Part shown: piece after piece, positions 1-8,247 of the stretch
How the letters are laid out: every line of letters starts with the position of its first letter
How positions within the stretch are numbered: position 1 is the stretch's first letter
The notes under the pieces: model-generated
What the model was told of the DNA's origin: nothing
Databases searched by the model: none
What the model saw: only the letters and a program-made list of their open reading frames with translations
Position numbers and translations under genes: made by a program
Assembly (NCBI GenBank): GCA_946478775.1
Contig: CAMLDR010000011.1
Location: 1-44,157, forward strand
Origin: an uncultured Flavobacteriales bacterium
GTDB taxonomy: Bacteria > Bacteroidota > Bacteroidia > Flavobacteriales > Crocinitomicaceae
Length of the DNA stretch: 44,157 nucleotides
Reading direction: 5' to 3'

Positions 1-1414
1 AAGTGTCTCCACCTGAAGCCGTAAGTGTGGTTTGCTGTCCGGCACAAAAGGAGGTATTCCCGTTAATTTGCGGATTCGGAAGTGGAAGCAGGGTAATTGG
101 TTGTGAAGCGGAACTGGACCCGCAAAGAGCTGTAACAGTGAGTATATAGGTGCCGGCTGTAGTAACGGTTATGGATGGAGTGGTGTCTCCCGTTGACCAG
201 CTATTTCCGGATAAACTTCCGGAAGTCAGAGTAACAGAATCTCCCGTGCAAAAATTGGTCGGACCATCGGGGGTGATGCTTGCCAGCGTTGGAGGGTTGA
301 GTGTTACGTTATGTGATGCATTCAGTGTTCCGCACGAAGTAGTTGCAGATACGGTGTAAATACCAGCAGCAGATACCGTGATAAAATCAGTTGTTTCCCC
401 GTTTGGGGACCAGGTATTTCCGACGCCATAACTGGATGTTAAAGTGATTGTGTCTCCGGCACATAAGCTGGTGGGGCCTGAGATGGTAAGCGGGCTTGGT
501 GGGGAAAGGATTGTGACGGAAAGTGTTTGGGGAGTTCCTGTAGTTCCACAGGCATTGGAAGGGGTTGCGTTTATGGTGTAATTTCCCGGTGCTACACTTC
601 CCCAGTTGATTGTCATTGTTGCTGATCCGGAAGTTCCATTCGGTGTGGTAAAAGATGCCCCGGCAGGTAATCCGTCCCAGGTATATGAAATTCCTGCTTC
701 TGGTGTGACACTGTAATTTTCAATGCTTCCTGCACAAAATGAGGTATTTCCGGATATAGGGCTTACCGTCAGGGAACCGTTCAGTTGGGGTGCTGTTAAG
801 CTTACGTTATCAATGAATAACAATTCATCTGCCCGGTTGGTGGTGACACTTACAGTAAAGTAAAATTGAGAAACACAGGGAGGAACTGACCAGGTGTAAC
901 TATTGGATAAGATGCTGAACTGTGCGTTGTTTGATCCGGTAGCCAGTGTAACCGGTGCTTGTGCAATCCCGTCGTGGTAGGCTCTGAAAACCAGGTTTTC
1001 TCCACTGTCCCATCCTGTTCCGTTACAAGATGGAAAGCGATTTCCCCAACTGAATGTAAGGGTTCGGGTGGAACCATTACTGGAAGAAATATCCAACTGA
1101 TCGAAAGTGAAAGTGCGTGGTGTTGCAGGACCATTCCCACTTCCTGAAGCAAAACAATTTCCACCGGCGGTATTTCCTCCAACTACGAGTGAAGTAGTCC
1201 CTGTTACTTTATTTGGGGTTTGTGCAGCTTCTGATATGGATAATGCACTTGCTCCGGTAGAAATAAAACCCCATGTATCTCCTGCTTCGCCCCCTTGAAA
1301 ACCTAGTGTAACCTGTGCCGAAACGCTTCTTGCCTGGAAGAGAAGAAAAGGGAAGAAAAGGGCGCAATAAAATCGGTTAGCTAAATGTTTTTCGAAAGGA
1401 AAAAATGACTTCAT
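1..1414 (-). CDS. Secreted Ig/PKD-like repeat adhesin, N-terminal part (3' end outside window)
   Basis: About 471 codons are visible from an ATG at 1414, reading leftward without a stop to the window edge. The first ~35 residues form a signal peptide (hydrophobic run, then VSAQ before the mature start QVTLGFQGGEAGD). Residues ~36-220 form an N-terminal module with spaced cysteines and aromatic motifs. Repeated beta-sandwich (Ig/PKD-like) segments follow, recognisable by the recurring pattern of a Cys-G-x-(S/T) start, a Y-x-W centre and a G-x-Y-x-V-x-V end. It is a clear paralogue of the next gene at 1679-4774, with mature N-termini identical over long stretches. By analogy with that paralogue it should end in a T9SS sorting domain, but that part is not in the window. 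The ligand is unknown. Cell-surface or secreted location is inferred from the signal peptide and architecture. Confidence 0.85.
   Translation of the reverse strand, partial: MKSFFPFEKHLANRFYCALFFPFLLFQARSVSAQVTLGFQGGEAGDTWGFISTGASALSISEAAQTPNKVTGTTSLVVGGNTAGGNCFASGSGNGPATPRTFTFDQLDISSSNGSTRTLTFSWGNRFPSCNGTGWDSGENLVFRAYHDGIAQAPVTLATGSNNAQFSILSNSYTWSVPPCVSQFYFTVSVTTNRADELLFIDNVSLTAPQLNGSLTVSPISGNTSFCAGSIENYSVTPEAGISYTWDGLPAGASFTTPNGTSGSATMTINWGSVAPGNYTINATPSNACGTTGTPQTLSVTILSPPSPLTISGPTSLCAGDTITLTSSYGVGNTWSPNGETTDFITVSAAGIYTVSATTSCGTLNASHNVTLNPPTLASITPDGPTNFCTGDSVTLTSGSLSGNSWSTGDTTPSITVTTAGTYILTVTALCGSSSASQPITLLPLPNPQINGNTSFCAGQQTTLTASGGDT
775..1322 (-). repeat. Copy 1 of a ~550-bp near-identical duplication within adhesin genes
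   Basis: This stretch matches 4114-4661 at a constant offset of 3,339 bp with no indels seen by eye and only scattered substitutions. Several runs longer than 50 bp are identical. It encodes the N-terminal module of the partial adhesin. Similarity drops to ordinary paralogue level on either side, in the signal peptide and in the downstream Ig-like domains. Confidence 0.85.
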
Positions 1415-1678
1415 AAATGTGTCGATACTAAAGTTTAGTACAAAGCTATACCAGTAGATTTTGAAGTGGATTAAGAGCGTGTCAAATGTGCGTTAAATCG
1501 AATTTAAAATGTTTATAATCAAACAGTTAATCGATTTAGCTTTTAAGAAAAAGTGTTTTAAATCAGGATTGGAACACGGGTTTTTTACAGGATTCATCAA
1601 TCTGTTTTTCCGGGAAATTAACTAGAAATGAAAATTGGGTTTTAAACTTTTTTTTCAGGGAAAATCGCTTGATCAGAA

Positions 1679-4600
1679 CTACCGAATAAGTGTTAGATGT
1701 CCTGAAAAAGTTTCGAAGGCGTCACTATATAATTGCTTCACAGTAATGTTCCAGACATAGGCTCCTTCCTGAACCATTTCACCCTGGTAGCTTCCGTCCC
1801 ATCCAACAGTGGAATCATGAGATTCAAAAACAGTTTCACCCCAGCGATTGTAGATTAAGAAGGTGTAATTTTGGGGATCAAATCCGCTCGAAAAAACCGG
1901 TTTGAAAGTTTGATTGAATTCATCGCCATCGGGTGTGAAGGCGTTGGGAACATACTGAATCATCTCGTCTTTGATGGTTACAATTTTGCTGATGCTGTCT
2001 ATGCATCCCTCTTCATTGGATACCAAAAGCTTCACTGTATAAGAACCTGGTTGAGCAGGATAAGTAAATTCAGGTGAGAGTTCAGTGGATTGTGCATTTT
2101 CGTAGTCAAAATCCCATTGGTAAGAAGTGGCATTTGAACTGGCATTTACGAAATGAACGGTGGGGTCCAGGGTCGAAATACTGCTAGGGGAAAAGTAAAA
2201 ATTGGCACTAATGGCTGATTTTACTTCAATCTCCTGGGAAATACTTGCGGAACAGTTTGAAGCAGTAGTCACTTCCAAAAATACAGCGTGGATTCCTGCG
2301 TTTTCGAACACATGTTTTGGATGTTGTTCGGTAGAAGTGAATCCGTCGTTAAAATCCCAATTCCAATTGGTAATTACTTCGGGGGCTGGCGCCGAGGATA
2401 AGGACGAAAAGACCACACTGTCGTTCATGCATGGAGCAGAAGAAGAAAATGCAGCGCTGGGATTGGAGTTAATAGTAACAACCGTTGAAGCAATATTGGT
2501 GCAGTTCCCCACGGTGATTGTGAGTGTGTAAATTCCTCCAAGTGTCGCATCCGCAGGATTTTGAACCGCAGAGGTGTAACCATTCGGTCCCGTCCACGAA
2601 TAAACGATTGTTCCACCAGAAGAGGTTGATCCGTTCAGGACTACCGGAGTTCCTTCACAAAAAGGGCCCGCATTCGAAACAAATATGGAAGGGATTTCCG
2701 AAATAACAGTAACAGTGGAAGGAATACTTGTACATCCTGATTCCGTTACCACAAATGTATAAGTTCCTGCATCTGTTCCATCCGAAGGATTCTGAAGGGA
2801 GGAAGTATATCCGTTGGGACCTGCCCAGGAATAAGTTACCGTGCCGGTTGAAGTTGTTGTTCCATTGAGTTGAAGGGGTGTTCCATTGCAAAATGGAGAA
2901 ACATAACTTGCCTGAGCATCCGGAATAGGATTGATAACGACCGCTGTGCTTACCGGTATGTTTTGGCAACCGTTCTCTGTAATTACTAATTGATACAAAC
3001 CTGCTTCCGTTGCATCCGAAGGATTTTGAAGAGCGGAAATGTAGCCGCTCGGTCCAGTCCATAAGTAAGTTACCGTTCCTGTGGAAACAGTGGAACTATT
3101 CAAACTGATAGCATCTCCGGTGCAGTAAGGGCCTGTGTTCGAAACGCTGACAAGCGGAATCGGGTTGATCGTTACGGTAGTTGTTGTGGGTGCACTTTGA
3201 CAACCGTTGATGAAAACAATCAATTCGTAGGTGTTCGTTCCGATTGGTGGAATTACTGTTGGGTCTTGTGAGTTTGAAATGAAACCATTCGGTCCTGTCC
3301 AGCTAAAATCAGGAGTTCCGGAAGAGGTCGTTGTTCCATGCAGACTGATTGTGGATCCGTCACAGTAAGATCCCGTACTGGAAGCACTGGCCATAATCAC
3401 AGCAGGTTCTGTAAAAATTTCCGGTGATAATGTCGTTGAACAGCCGTTCACAAAACGAACTTGTGGAGTATAGGTTCCGGGAGAAAGATTTGTAAAGGTG
3501 TTTGCCGGCTGCCAGGAAATTCCGTCCAATGAATATTCCAGGTTGGGATCCGTTGAAAGAATGGTCAGTGATCCGTCGCTTACCCCGAAACAGGAAATGG
3601 GTGTTGGAGTTACCGATTGGATATTAGGAACCGGATTCAAACTTAGGGTGTGGGAAGCACTGATCGTTCCGCAGAGAGTTTGATTTGATACCGTATAAGT
3701 TCCGGAAGCAGAAATGCTGATAGATTGGGTGGTTTCTCCGTTTGGAGACCACGTATTCCCGGAAGTATAATTGGATGTGAGTGTAACCGTTTCTCCGTTG
3801 CATAAAGAGGTTGGTCCTGAAATAATCAGGGGCGTGGGTTCCGGAAGAATGGTAATTGAAGCGGTTTGAGGGGTTCCGGCCACTCCGCATGCATTGGATG
3901 GTGTGACTGTAAGATTGTATGTTCCGGGAAGTGTTGTTCCCCAGTTAATAGTCATCGTTGAAGAGGATGTTGTGCCGTTGGTTGTTGTGAAAGAAGCACC
4001 GCTTGGTAATCCACTCCATGTATAGGAAATCCCCGTCTCAGGAGTTACGCTGTAGTTTTCGGATGCACCAATGCAAACAGAGTTGTTTCCTGAGATTGGA
4101 CTTGTTACTAAAGATCCATTCAGTTGAGGAGCGGTAATTCTTACGTTATCAATAAATAACAATTCATCTGCCCGATTGGTGGTGACACTTACAGTAAAGT
4201 AAAATTGAGAAACACAGGGAGGAACTGACCAGGTATAACTATTGGATAAAATGCTGAACTGTGCATTGTTTGATCCGGTAGCCAGTGTTACAGGTGCTTG
4301 TGCAATCCCGTCGTGGTAGGCTCTGAAAACCAGGTTTTCGCCACTGTCCCATCCTGTTCCGTTACAAGATGGAAAGCGATTTCCCCAATTGAAAGTGAGT
4401 GTTCGTGTAGAAGCATTACTGTTGGTTATGTCCAAAGAATTGAAGGTGAAAGTTCGCGCAGTTGCAGGACCATTCCCACTTCCTGAAGCAAAACAATTTC
4501 CACCGGCGGTATTTCCTCCAACTACGAGTGAAGTGGTCCCTGTTACTTTATTTGGGGTTTGTGCAGCTTCTGATAGGGATAATGCACTTGCTCCGGTAGA

Positions 4601-4774
4601 AGCAAAACCCCATGGATCTCCTGCTTCACCACCTTGAAAACCTACTGTAACTTGTGCCGAACAGCTTCCGTAAATGCCAGTGAAAAGTATTAAAAGTGTG
4701 TATTTCCAGCTTGAAGGTAGTTGATAGTTGAAGAAGTTGAGAGCAGTGAGTAAAGAGCCCATAACGCGAATCAA
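1679..4774 (-). CDS. Large secreted adhesin with Ig-like repeats, PKD domains and T9SS type B C-terminal domain
   Basis: A 1031-residue protein. Domains in order: signal peptide to about residue 40 (ends CSAQ); N-terminal module 41-220; two Ig-like segments about 225-380; a SprB-type segment near 385-450 (SCFGVSDGSLTI); four ~80-residue repeats at about 455-775, each with a (Y/F)C-x-G-x-x-(I/V/L)-x-L-(N/H)-(G/S) start and a (W)(T/A)GP(N/S)G(Y/F) core; two PKD domains at about 780-940 (WDFNDG and WDFDYENA); and a C-terminal sorting domain from about 945 (YVPNAFTPDGDEFN ... NRWGETVFES ... W-D-G). The last is the gliding-motility-associated type B signal (TIGR04131 family) used by T9SS. The protein is therefore predicted to be exported through the outer membrane and surface-attached or released. 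The start could also be the internal ATG at 4762, which gives a more compact signal peptide. Confidence 0.9.
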   Translation of the reverse strand: MIRVMGSLLTALNFFNYQLPSSWKYTLLILFTGIYGSCSAQVTVGFQGGEAGDPWGFASTGASALSLSEAAQTPNKVTGTTSLVVGGNTAGGNCFASGSGNGPATARTFTFNSLDITNSNASTRTLTFNWGNRFPSCNGTGWDSGENLVFRAYHDGIAQAPVTLATGSNNAQFSILSNSYTWSVPPCVSQFYFTVSVTTNRADELLFIDNVRITAPQLNGSLVTSPISGNNSVCIGASENYSVTPETGISYTWSGLPSGASFTTTNGTTSSSTMTINWGTTLPGTYNLTVTPSNACGVAGTPQTASITILPEPTPLIISGPTSLCNGETVTLTSNYTSGNTWSPNGETTQSISISASGTYTVSNQTLCGTISASHTLSLNPVPNIQSVTPTPISCFGVSDGSLTILSTDPNLEYSLDGISWQPANTFTNLSPGTYTPQVRFVNGCSTTLSPEIFTEPAVIMASASSTGSYCDGSTISLHGTTTSSGTPDFSWTGPNGFISNSQDPTVIPPIGTNTYELIVFINGCQSAPTTTTVTINPIPLVSVSNTGPYCTGDAISLNSSTVSTGTVTYLWTGPSGYISALQNPSDATEAGLYQLVITENGCQNIPVSTAVVINPIPDAQASYVSPFCNGTPLQLNGTTTSTGTVTYSWAGPNGYTSSLQNPSDGTDAGTYTFVVTESGCTSIPSTVTVISEIPSIFVSNAGPFCEGTPVVLNGSTSSGGTIVYSWTGPNGYTSAVQNPADATLGGIYTLTITVGNCTNIASTVVTINSNPSAAFSSSAPCMNDSVVFSSLSSAPAPEVITNWNWDFNDGFTSTEQHPKHVFENAGIHAVFLEVTTASNCSASISQEIEVKSAISANFYFSPSSISTLDPTVHFVNASSNATSYQWDFDYENAQSTELSPEFTYPAQPGSYTVKLLVSNEEGCIDSISKIVTIKDEMIQYVPNAFTPDGDEFNQTFKPVFSSGFDPQNYTFLIYNRWGETVFESHDSTVGWDGSYQGEMVQEGAYVWNITVKQLYSDAFETFSGHLTLIR
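4114..4661 (-). repeat. Copy 2 of the ~550-bp near-identical duplication
   Basis: Partner of 775-1322 (offset 3,339 bp, ungapped). It encodes residues ~38-220 of the complete adhesin. A stretch of about 70 consecutive residues, including NRFPSCNGTGWDSGENLVF, is identical between the two proteins. Confidence 0.85.
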
Positions 4775-4828
4775 AATTAATTTTCACAAAGGTAGGATGA
4801 CAATGCTCCACCCAGATTAAATGCACGT

Positions 4829-4836
4829 CAAATGTA
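4829..4836 (-). promoter_or_regulatory. Putative -7 element of the complete adhesin gene (TACATTTG)
   Basis: Read on the minus strand this is TACATTTG, matching the Bacteroidota -7 consensus TAnnTTTG, 55 bp upstream of the ATG. The paralogue has the related CACATTTG at 1483-1490, and both are embedded in a similar context (TTAA, then ACATTTGAC, then TTAATC), so the upstream region appears to have been duplicated with the gene. No clear -33 element was seen. Confidence 0.45.
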
Positions 4837-4981
4837 TATTAACTTCTTGTTTAATGGATTTGAAAATCAACTACTTAAACGGTTTAGTAAACAATTTAAG
4901 AATGTTTAGTGTTGTTGGGATGTAATTTATATGTTCAAATAATTGGTATTTTCACTCCAGACAAAACACGATTCACTATTC

Positions 4982-5458
4982 ATGCAGCGCGAAAAAATCA
5001 TTCATTTCTTAGAACAAATCGGAATTACGGTGTTGGAAAGGGAACTTCCGGATGATTGCTTTCTGCCCGGACTGGCGTTGGAAGGGAATACCATTTTGAT
5101 GGACCCCAAACGCCTGAAGTATCCCGGGGATTTATTGCACGAAGCGGGTCATTTGGCAGTTACTGCTGAAGAATTGCGTCCTTTGATCGGAACCGATGAG
5201 ATGGACTCTGCCTGGCCGAGTGACGGAGATGAACTGGCTGCGATCCTTTGGTCTTATGCTGCGTTGCGGAAACTGGAACTGGAACCCGAGGTGGTCTTTC
5301 ACCCGGAAGGATACAAGAATGAATCGGAGTGGCTGATCCGGCAATTCGCAGATAAAAATTATATTGGTCTTCCTTTATTGGAATGGATGGGTTTTTGTTC
5401 CGCTTCGGAGAAAGATGGAGTGAAGCCTTTTCCCCATATGCTAAAATGGTTGAGATGA
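4982..5458 (+). CDS. Small HExxH zincin-like protein (ImmA/IrrE-like metallopeptidase fold suspected)
   Basis: 158 residues from the ATG at 4982; a longer frame opens at a TTG at 4943, but the ATG is more likely. LLHEAGHLAV (H53, E54, H57) is a zinc-metalloprotease signature. A downstream GDELAAILW (E84) resembles the second conserved helix of ImmA/IrrE-type gluzincins, which supplies the third zinc ligand. There is no signal peptide or membrane segment, so it should be cytoplasmic. Its stop overlaps the start of the downstream asparaginyl/aspartyl hydroxylase (ATGA at 5455-5458), which implies translational coupling and a shared task. No specific family was recognised; the protease activity is inferred only from the motif. 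Confidence 0.8.
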   Translation: MQREKIIHFLEQIGITVLERELPDDCFLPGLALEGNTILMDPKRLKYPGDLLHEAGHLAVTAEELRPLIGTDEMDSAWPSDGDELAAILWSYAALRKLELEPEVVFHPEGYKNESEWLIRQFADKNYIGLPLLEWMGFCSASEKDGVKPFPHMLKWLR

Positions 5459-6174
5459 GTAAAAAACACCTGACAAAGTACCTGAAGTTTTCGGTACAAT
5501 TCGATGAACAGCGGTTGGTGGAAGACCTTTCGAAAGCCATGGAAGGGCAATGGATTCCGCATTTCAATACGGGTGGCTATACCGGGAACTGGAAAGCGGT
5601 TTCGCTCTATGCGAAAGATGGAAACGAACAAAACATTTTTGCTTATCAGACAGATAATGCGGCTGTTTCCGAAACACCTTTGATGAAGGAATGCATTTAT
5701 TTCCGGGAAGTGCTGGATTACTTTCAATTCCCTATCCTTTCTGTGCGATTGCTGCGCCTGGAAGCAGGAGCGGAAATAAAACCGCATACGGACCACGAAC
5801 TGGGTTATGAGGACGGTCAGTTCCGGCTGCATATCCCGATTGTCACCCATCCGGAGATCGAATTTATTCTGGACGGGGAAAGGCTGATTATGCTCCCCGG
5901 TGAATGCTGGTACACGAATGTGAATCTGGTACATTCCGTGGCGAACAGGGGAACGATTGACCGGGTTCATTTGGTGATCGATGGAGTGCGGAATGACTGG
6001 ACGGACGAACTATTTTTCTCCCTGGCGCCTGAGTCGAGTTTTGAAGCGAATCGGGAAGAAGAACTTTCGGACGAGACGATTATCCGGATGCTGGAAGAGT
6101 TGAAAGGCAATCCGCAAATGGCCGGTCACCCGGTGATTGAGGAGCTTGAAAGAAAGCTGAAAAGATGGAGCTGA
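5455..6174 (+). CDS. Aspartyl/asparaginyl beta-hydroxylase domain protein
   Basis: 239 residues from ATG 5455, which overlaps the upstream stop (ATGA). The frame is open further upstream from 5383, but the coupled ATG is the natural start. The region around residues 85-180 matches the Asp/Asn hydroxylase family (PF05118) of Fe(II)/2-oxoglutarate dioxygenases: PHTDHELG gives metal ligands H111 and D113, LHIPI follows, GECWYTN leads to the distal ligand H160 in VHSVANRG, and R170 (DRVHLVID) should bind 2-oxoglutarate. Known members hydroxylate Asp/Asn side chains in peptides or free amino acids; the substrate here is unknown. The C-terminal ~60 residues are charged and helical (two LEEL/IEELE stretches). 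Cytoplasmic. Confidence 0.88.
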   Translation: MSKKHLTKYLKFSVQFDEQRLVEDLSKAMEGQWIPHFNTGGYTGNWKAVSLYAKDGNEQNIFAYQTDNAAVSETPLMKECIYFREVLDYFQFPILSVRLLRLEAGAEIKPHTDHELGYEDGQFRLHIPIVTHPEIEFILDGERLIMLPGECWYTNVNLVHSVANRGTIDRVHLVIDGVRNDWTDELFFSLAPESSFEANREEELSDETIIRMLEELKGNPQMAGHPVIEELERKLKRWS

Positions 6175-6219
6175 AATCCCAAAATTCTTTAAAATAATTC
6201 TTCGCTTTTGTAACTGAAC

Positions 6220-6227
6220 TATGTTTG
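6220..6227 (+). promoter_or_regulatory. Putative -7 promoter element (TATGTTTG)
   Basis: Exact match to TAnnTTTG, 24 bp before the ATG of the DUF4407 gene at 6252. A TTG triplet inside it opens an apparent longer frame (6225), which is probably not the translation start. No good -33 TTG at the usual 17-23 bp spacing. Confidence 0.5.
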
Positions 6228-6251
6228 CTGACTTTATTCGGAATAAACGGC

Positions 6252-7292
6252 ATGGCAGAGAATACAATTGAACCCAAACGAAACAAAGAGAAGGAACCGG
6301 AATCAGATCAGATGTCTGAAGTATTGTGGTGGTTCTCCACGGCAATCAAGGAATTGATCAAGGATTGTACGGTTGATCGAAACCGGTATAAAATCCTGGG
6401 ATCTGCAATGCTTTTCACATGGCTTTACGCAACCCTTGCATGGGGATATTTTTGGAGCACCAATTCGGATTCCCCGTTCTTGTTTATTACCCTCGGGATT
6501 TTTATGGGAGGTTTTGTCCTTTCCATCGACCGCGTGCTGGTTTCTTCCATCAATAAAAAGCGGACCAATATTGTTGCCATCGCCCTGCGGGTAATCATGG
6601 CACTGTGTATCGGTGCGTTTTTGGCCCAGCCCATCATTTTGTTCATTTTTAGTTCCGATATAGACCGCGAAATTCCGATTTTACTGGATAAAAAACTGGC
6701 AGAGAAAAAGATCGAAGTAGAACAGGTTTATCAAACCCGGAAAGACGAATTGCTTGCCAATAAGAAGAAGCTGGAAGAGGAATTGAAACAAAAGAACGAC
6801 CTGGCAATCGAAAAGCAGAACGATTACCTGAAAGAAATTGATGGTACGGGAGGTTCCGGGAAATTTGGAATTGCAGGAATAGCGAAAGCCAAGCAGAATG
6901 GTTACATGATAGCCAAAGATGATTTGGACAAGCTGCAGAAAGGTTCGAAAACCGAACTGGAAAAGATTACCAAAGAACTCGATGAGATCAATGCAAAAGT
7001 GACCAAAAGCGTAGCCGATTTCGAAAAGACTCTGGACGGGAAAGGATTCCTGATCAAAAAAGAAGCACTTCAGTCGCTGTTTGCCAAGGATAAAACGCAC
7101 GGACTCCAGAACCAGTATTATTTATTGATGGTCATTCTGACCTTGTTCGAGCTGATCCCGATCATCAGTAAGCTGTTCATGCCGGCGGGTGCATACGATA
7201 CCAAAGTTGCCCTGCGCGATGATTTTGAAACCAATGTAGCCACGTTGGAATCGGAAAAAGAGTTTAAAGAGAGAGAACGCGAACTGATCTGA
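6252..7292 (+). CDS. DUF4407 domain membrane protein with long coiled coil
   Basis: 346 residues from ATG 6252. Three hydrophobic segments lie in the first ~140 residues (around LGSAMLFTWLYATLAW, FLFITLGIFMGGFVLS and VIMALCIGAFLAQPIILFIF). A strongly charged coiled coil follows, about 150-265 (KKLEEELKQKNDLAIEKQN and similar), then a last membrane segment near 290-310 (YYLLMVILTLFELIPII), and a charged tail. This layout, with the SIDR motif after the second helix, matches the DUF4407 family, found widely in Bacteroidota with no established function. It lies 77 bp downstream of the hydroxylase with its own -7 element, so it may be a separate transcription unit. An inner-membrane location with the coiled coil on one face is inferred. 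Confidence 0.85.
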   Translation: MAENTIEPKRNKEKEPESDQMSEVLWWFSTAIKELIKDCTVDRNRYKILGSAMLFTWLYATLAWGYFWSTNSDSPFLFITLGIFMGGFVLSIDRVLVSSINKKRTNIVAIALRVIMALCIGAFLAQPIILFIFSSDIDREIPILLDKKLAEKKIEVEQVYQTRKDELLANKKKLEEELKQKNDLAIEKQNDYLKEIDGTGGSGKFGIAGIAKAKQNGYMIAKDDLDKLQKGSKTELEKITKELDEINAKVTKSVADFEKTLDGKGFLIKKEALQSLFAKDKTHGLQNQYYLLMVILTLFELIPIISKLFMPAGAYDTKVALRDDFETNVATLESEKEFKERERELI

Positions 7293-7294
7293 GT

Positions 7295-7372
7295 TAATTA
7301 TCAATTATCAAGAGGATTCGGGGTAGCTTTAGTAATCCTCTTGATAATTTTGGCATTTATAATTGATAATTA
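7295..7372 (+). terminator. Nested inverted repeats with intrinsic-terminator core
   Basis: The inner hairpin has a perfect 14-bp stem (7305-7318 TTATCAAGAGGATT with 7334-7347) and a 15-nt loop followed by TTTT. An outer pair, TAATTATCAATTAT at 7295-7308 and its reverse complement at 7359-7372, brackets it. The inner hairpin should terminate the DUF4407 transcript. The two 5' arms overlap (7305-7308), so the inner and outer structures are alternatives. Confidence 0.75.
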
Positions 7373-7428
7373 TCTGATTTTGCATGAACTTGAAGTATCT
7401 TTAGACTGTAAATCGTCAAAATCACGTC

Positions 7429-8205
7429 ATGAGATCTCTCTTTATTTTAGCATCGCTTTTTATCGCAGGAACCGGCTTTTCGCAAGTATTGGATTCTGTA
7501 ACCTATTCCATCAACGGGCAGCAGTTTATGGCTTACTATGCCAAGCCTTTAAAAATGACCAAAAAGACCAAAACCGTTTTGATCGTTCACGAATGGTGGG
7601 GATTGAATGAGTACCCGAAGGAACGGGCGCTTCAAATTGCCAAAGAGGGAAACATCGGTTTTTGCATTGATATGTATGGGAAAGGAAAAATAGCCTTAAA
7701 CCCGAAAGATGCACAAACTTTGGCCATGCCGTTTTACAAAGATCCGGAATTTTCGTTTGGAAGATTCATGGCCGGATACAGGGAGGCACTTAAAATTGAA
7801 GGGGTAGATTCTTCCCGGATGGTTGCCATCGGGTATTGTTTTGGTGGGTCCGTTGTATTGAATGCCGCTAAAATGGGCGCTCCTGTGGACGGAGTAGTGA
7901 GTTTTCACGGAAACCTGGCAGGAATCCCGACGGATAAAGCAAAGTTGAAAGCAGCTATCCTGGTTTGCAACGGTGGGGCTGATTCATTTGTCCCGGAAGA
8001 AGATATCAAAGAGTTCAAAAAACAAATGGCTGAAGTGGGGGCAGATTTGACTTTCATCAATTATCCCGATGCAACTCATGCATTTACCAATCCGCATTCC
8101 ACCGAAGTGGGAAGGAAGTTTTCCATGCCCATTTCCTACAATGAAGCAGCCGATAAACAAAGCTGGATTGATTTCAACAAGTTCCTGAAAGCTAAGATAA
8201 AATAG
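7429..8205 (+). CDS. Dienelactone hydrolase family protein, exported
   Basis: 258 residues with an N-terminal signal peptide (cleavage near GTGFSQ). Alpha/beta-hydrolase fold with the dienelactone-hydrolase catalytic set: nucleophile C137 in GYCFGG, D185 in NGGADSFVP and H217 in DATHAF. HEWWGLNEY near residue 54 is also typical of the family (PF01738). The family hydrolyses lactones and carboxylesters; the substrate is unknown. The signal peptide places it in the periplasm. It stands alone, downstream of a terminator, and is followed 42 bp later by an SGNH lipoprotein. Confidence 0.9.
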   Translation: MRSLFILASLFIAGTGFSQVLDSVTYSINGQQFMAYYAKPLKMTKKTKTVLIVHEWWGLNEYPKERALQIAKEGNIGFCIDMYGKGKIALNPKDAQTLAMPFYKDPEFSFGRFMAGYREALKIEGVDSSRMVAIGYCFGGSVVLNAAKMGAPVDGVVSFHGNLAGIPTDKAKLKAAILVCNGGADSFVPEEDIKEFKKQMAEVGADLTFINYPDATHAFTNPHSTEVGRKFSMPISYNEAADKQSWIDFNKFLKAKIK

Positions 8206-8247
8206 TCTTTTAAGAATCCGGAATCCCGGTTCTGACGTACCTGAAGT

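Noticed and set aside
2655..3400. Regularly spaced ~240-bp similarities that could suggest a CRISPR-like or satellite array
   Set aside because: The period matches ~80-residue Ig-like protein repeats in frame and the units are degenerate at DNA level; there are no short identical repeats with unique spacers.
5359..5970. Minus-strand 203-codon open frame over the hydroxylase gene
   Set aside because: Antisense shadow of a clear gene with intact catalytic motifs; no promoter or domain supports it.
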